Below are positions 42,893 through 44,495 of a stretch of 44,495 nucleotides of DNA, in pieces. Position 1 is the stretch's first letter. Every line of letters starts with the position of its first letter. Made by a program: the position numbers and the translations under genes. This DNA comes from Bacteroidales bacterium (GTDB lineage: Bacteria; Bacteroidota; Bacteroidia; Bacteroidales; VadinHA17), in contig JAGPFZ010000001.1 of NCBI GenBank assembly GCA_018056245.1, positions 143,241 through 187,735 on the forward strand, in the 5' to 3' direction. The notes under the pieces are model-generated. The model was not told the DNA's origin. It did no database searches and saw only the letters and a program-made list of their open reading frames with translations.

Positions 42893-43861
42893 ATGGATGG
42901 AAATTTGTATTTCTGGATAGGATTTAATGTCTTTGTTGCATTAATGCTTGCTCTCGACCTTGGCGTTTTTAATCGTAAAATTCATAAAATTCCATTAAAA
43001 GAAGCTCTTATATGGTGTGCTGTCTGGATATCACTGGCATTGCTGTTCACGGTAGTTATATATCTTGATTATTCGCGTGAAAGCAATGTTCTTGCCAAAC
43101 AGAGAGTGCTCGAATACCTTACAGGGTATGTCATTGAATATTCACTCAGTGTTGACAATATCTTCGTGTTTATTTTGATTTTCTCATACTTCCAGGTGGA
43201 TCCCAGATTTCAGCATAAAGTATTATTCTGGGGAATAATAGGAGCAATAGTGATGAGGGCTTTATTTATTTTTGCCGGGGTCGCTCTAATTAATAAATTT
43301 CACTGGATAATTTACATTTTTGGAGCTTTCCTGCTTTATACAGGGATAAAGATGTTTCTGGAAACTATAAAAGGCAAAGTTGCCAAAGTCGAGCCCGAAC
43401 GAAATCCGGTATTTAAGTTTGCGAAGAGGTTTATGAGAATTGATGAGACTTACAATGGACCAAGGTTTTTTAAGAGAAAAGATAATAAGCTGTATATCAC
43501 TCCACTGTTTCTGGTGCTTCTGATAATTGAGTCGTCCGATGTTATTTTTGCTGTTGATAGCATTCCGGCCGTTCTTGCGATAACACAGGATCCGTTTATT
43601 GTTTATACATCGAATATTATGGCAATACTTGGGCTGAGGTCGCTTTATTTTGCAATATCGGGTATAATAATGTATTTCAAACGTCTTAAAGTAGGGCTTT
43701 CTGTGGTTCTTACATTTATTGGAATTAAAATGATTATTTCGGAATTTTTTGAAGTGCCGATATTTCTTTCTTTAATCATTATAATTACAATATTGTCGGC
43801 CTCGATTGTCTGGTCGGTAATTGAAAATTACATGGAGAAGAAAAAAGTTTTGGATAAATAA
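42893..43861 (+). CDS. TerC/Alx family integral membrane protein
   Basis: A 322-residue membrane protein with about nine helices. The family's acidic membrane motifs are visible: GYVIEYSLSVDNIFVF (near residue 83) and VLLIIESSDVIFAVDSIPAVLAITQDPFIVY (near residue 208). TerC/Alx proteins are linked to tellurite resistance, alkaline pH response and manganese export; recent work favours metal export. A yybP-ykoY manganese riboswitch often precedes such genes elsewhere, but the 43-base spacer here leaves no room for one. It ends within the promoter of the tRNA gene. Confidence 0.93.
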   Translation: MDGNLYFWIGFNVFVALMLALDLGVFNRKIHKIPLKEALIWCAVWISLALLFTVVIYLDYSRESNVLAKQRVLEYLTGYVIEYSLSVDNIFVFILIFSYFQVDPRFQHKVLFWGIIGAIVMRALFIFAGVALINKFHWIIYIFGAFLLYTGIKMFLETIKGKVAKVEPERNPVFKFAKRFMRIDETYNGPRFFKRKDNKLYITPLFLVLLIIESSDVIFAVDSIPAVLAITQDPFIVYTSNIMAILGLRSLYFAISGIIMYFKRLKVGLSVVLTFIGIKMIISEFFEVPIFLSLIIIITILSASIVWSVIENYMEKKKVLDK

Positions 43862-43896
43862 AATAATGTAATTTATATTTGTGTAATTTATATTTG
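43849..43896 (+). promoter_or_regulatory. tRNA-Val promoter with duplicated -7 element
   Basis: TTTG (43849-43852), 21 bases, then TATATTTG (43874-43881) match the Bacteroidota promoter. The 15-base unit TGTAATTTATATTTG (43867-43881) is repeated exactly at 43882-43896, giving a second -7 element. The -33 element overlaps the end of the TerC gene. Confidence 0.7.
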
Positions 43897-43919
43897 CGAA
43901 GATTTTTTGAAAATAATAA

Positions 43920-43994
43920 GGGCGATTAGCTCAGTTGGTTCAGAGCATCTGCCTTACAAGCAGAGGGTCGGCGGTTCGACTCCGTCATCGCCCA
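43920..43994 (+). tRNA. tRNA-Val (anticodon UAC)
   Basis: The cloverleaf is complete. Acceptor stem GGGCGAT pairs with ATCGCCC, D stem GCTC with GAGC, anticodon stem TCTGC with GCAGA around the loop CTTACAA, and T stem GGCGG with CCGTC (one G-T pair) around TTCGACT. The anticodon TAC reads valine codons. The discriminator is A and the CCA end is not encoded. Confidence 0.97.
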
Positions 43995-44009
43995 CAATAA
44001 GAATCAGGA

Positions 44010-44040
44010 ACTTATCATTAATGTGATAGGTATTTTTTAT
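44010..44040 (+). terminator. Rho-independent terminator after tRNA-Val
   Basis: ACTTATCA (44010-44017) pairs with TGATAGGT (44024-44031), one pair being G-T, around a 6-base loop, followed by ATTTTTTATT. It lies 15 bases after the tRNA. Confidence 0.7.
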
Positions 44041-44103
44041 TGTTGCGGCATAAAATGTGGATATGAGATTTGAAAAGTGCTAAAACTATAATAAAATAAA
44101 TGA

Positions 44104-44391
44104 AGCAACAAAAATAGAATAACTACAGATTATTATTTTCTGTACAAATGCGTTTATCAGGAAATATTTAATACAATCAGAGGGTCGGTCCCGATTTCAC
44201 TCAAAGATTTTTTCACTGCAATTAGTATATTACATTTTTATTTAAAACGAAAATCCAATTTAAAATCAAAAAGCCATTTTAAAATCAAATATTTAAAACG
44301 AAAATCCAAAAGCCATGTTATTTTGGGATTTATTCCTTATTTAGCCAAGATATCAGGCAGGTTTATGTATCCCGAGTTTGACAGTTGTTAG
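44104..44391 (+). pseudogene. Possible gene relic without a start codon
   Basis: A frame of 95 codons is open from just after the stop at 44101 to TAG at 44389. It has no ATG, GTG or TTG start before most of the frame. The C-terminal part (HVILGFIPYLAKISGRF) looks protein-like, but part of the middle is encoded by DNA repeats (YLKRKS appears twice). No family was recognised. It may be a decayed gene or chance. Confidence 0.2.
44241..44316. repeat. Degenerate AT-rich direct repeats
   Basis: Four adjacent units begin TTTAAAA(C/T)(G/C)AAA at 44241, 44259, 44278 and 44292. A 19-base word, ATTTAAAACGAAAATCCAA, occurs exactly at 44240-44258 and 44291-44309, 51 bases apart. AAGCCAT ends the second and fourth units. 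Confidence 0.75.
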
Positions 44392-44495
44392 TTGTTAAGA
44401 ATCATACATTCAATAATATAAGTTGTTAAAAAAAAGCTTGTGCCACTACATTTCCGTTTTTTGTAATATTTTTGGAGGGATTCTCATCCCGATTG

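Larger units (their letters stand above)
43995..44495. other. Gene-free tail with terminator, repeats and a possible relic
   Basis: After the tRNA terminator this AT-rich region has no complete gene. It holds an 11-base copy of part of the tRNA (44178-44188), a cluster of degenerate repeats (44241-44316) and a 95-codon open frame with no start codon. Near the end, GGGAT and ATCCC (44477-44490) make a small hairpin at the window edge. A gene may begin beyond the window. Confidence 0.4.

Overview
The window looks like chromosomal DNA of a Bacteroidota member, most likely Bacteroidales or a close relative, of AT-rich composition. Four things point there. It carries core parts of the type IX secretion system (PorV, PorU, a PorP/SprF protein, GldJ). 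It has TPR plus PD40-propeller envelope proteins and a neighbouring DUF6452/DUF6048-like pair. Many genes are preceded by the Bacteroidota -7 element TAnnTTTG rather than a strong Shine-Dalgarno site. Gene order also follows the phylum, for example gldJ next to murF, and alaS divergent from an M23 peptidase and a short MerR protein. No plasmid, phage or insertion-sequence gene was recognised.

Layout. Bases 1-4019 hold the end of an M3 metallopeptidase, a GH20 hexosaminidase lipoprotein and a GNAT acetyltransferase. Bases 4059-10324 hold three consecutive minus-strand paralogs. Each has an N-terminal TPR region and a PD40 propeller, but the C-termini differ: SPOR-like, none, and helical repeats plus a membrane anchor. 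Bases 10512-15243 hold a two-domain glycosyltransferase, recR, a sodium:solute symporter and the DUF6048/DUF6452-like pair. Bases 15319-22791 hold alaS and, divergently, two tandem M23 peptidases, a MerR regulator, a Nif3-family protein and a coiled-coil zinc-ribbon protein.

Bases 22805-32061 form the secretion block. porU, porV and ispF run left; a porP/sprF gene, gldJ and murF run right from a shared 96-base divergent region. Bases 32085-37912 are a minus-strand run of phoH, mtaB, an LpxL-like acyltransferase, a family 2 glycosyltransferase and a membrane metallophosphoesterase, combining RNA and envelope functions. Bases 37913-40851 look like an accessory insert: a SAM methyltransferase and a compact type II restriction-modification pair whose genes overlap. 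Bases 40852-43861 return to housekeeping genes (nitroreductase, folC, TerC), with a heptanucleotide tandem repeat between the first two. A tRNA-Val(UAC) with a duplicated promoter core follows. The last 500 bases hold a terminator, degenerate AT-rich repeats and a possible gene relic.

The most unusual items are the TPR-PD40 trio, especially the third member with three copies of a helical repeat of about 57 residues, and the glycosyltransferase fused to a nucleotide-binding-like domain. The restriction-modification insert, the perfect palindrome in front of recR and the duplicated tRNA promoter also deserve a second look. All family assignments come from reading motifs by eye; no database search was run.
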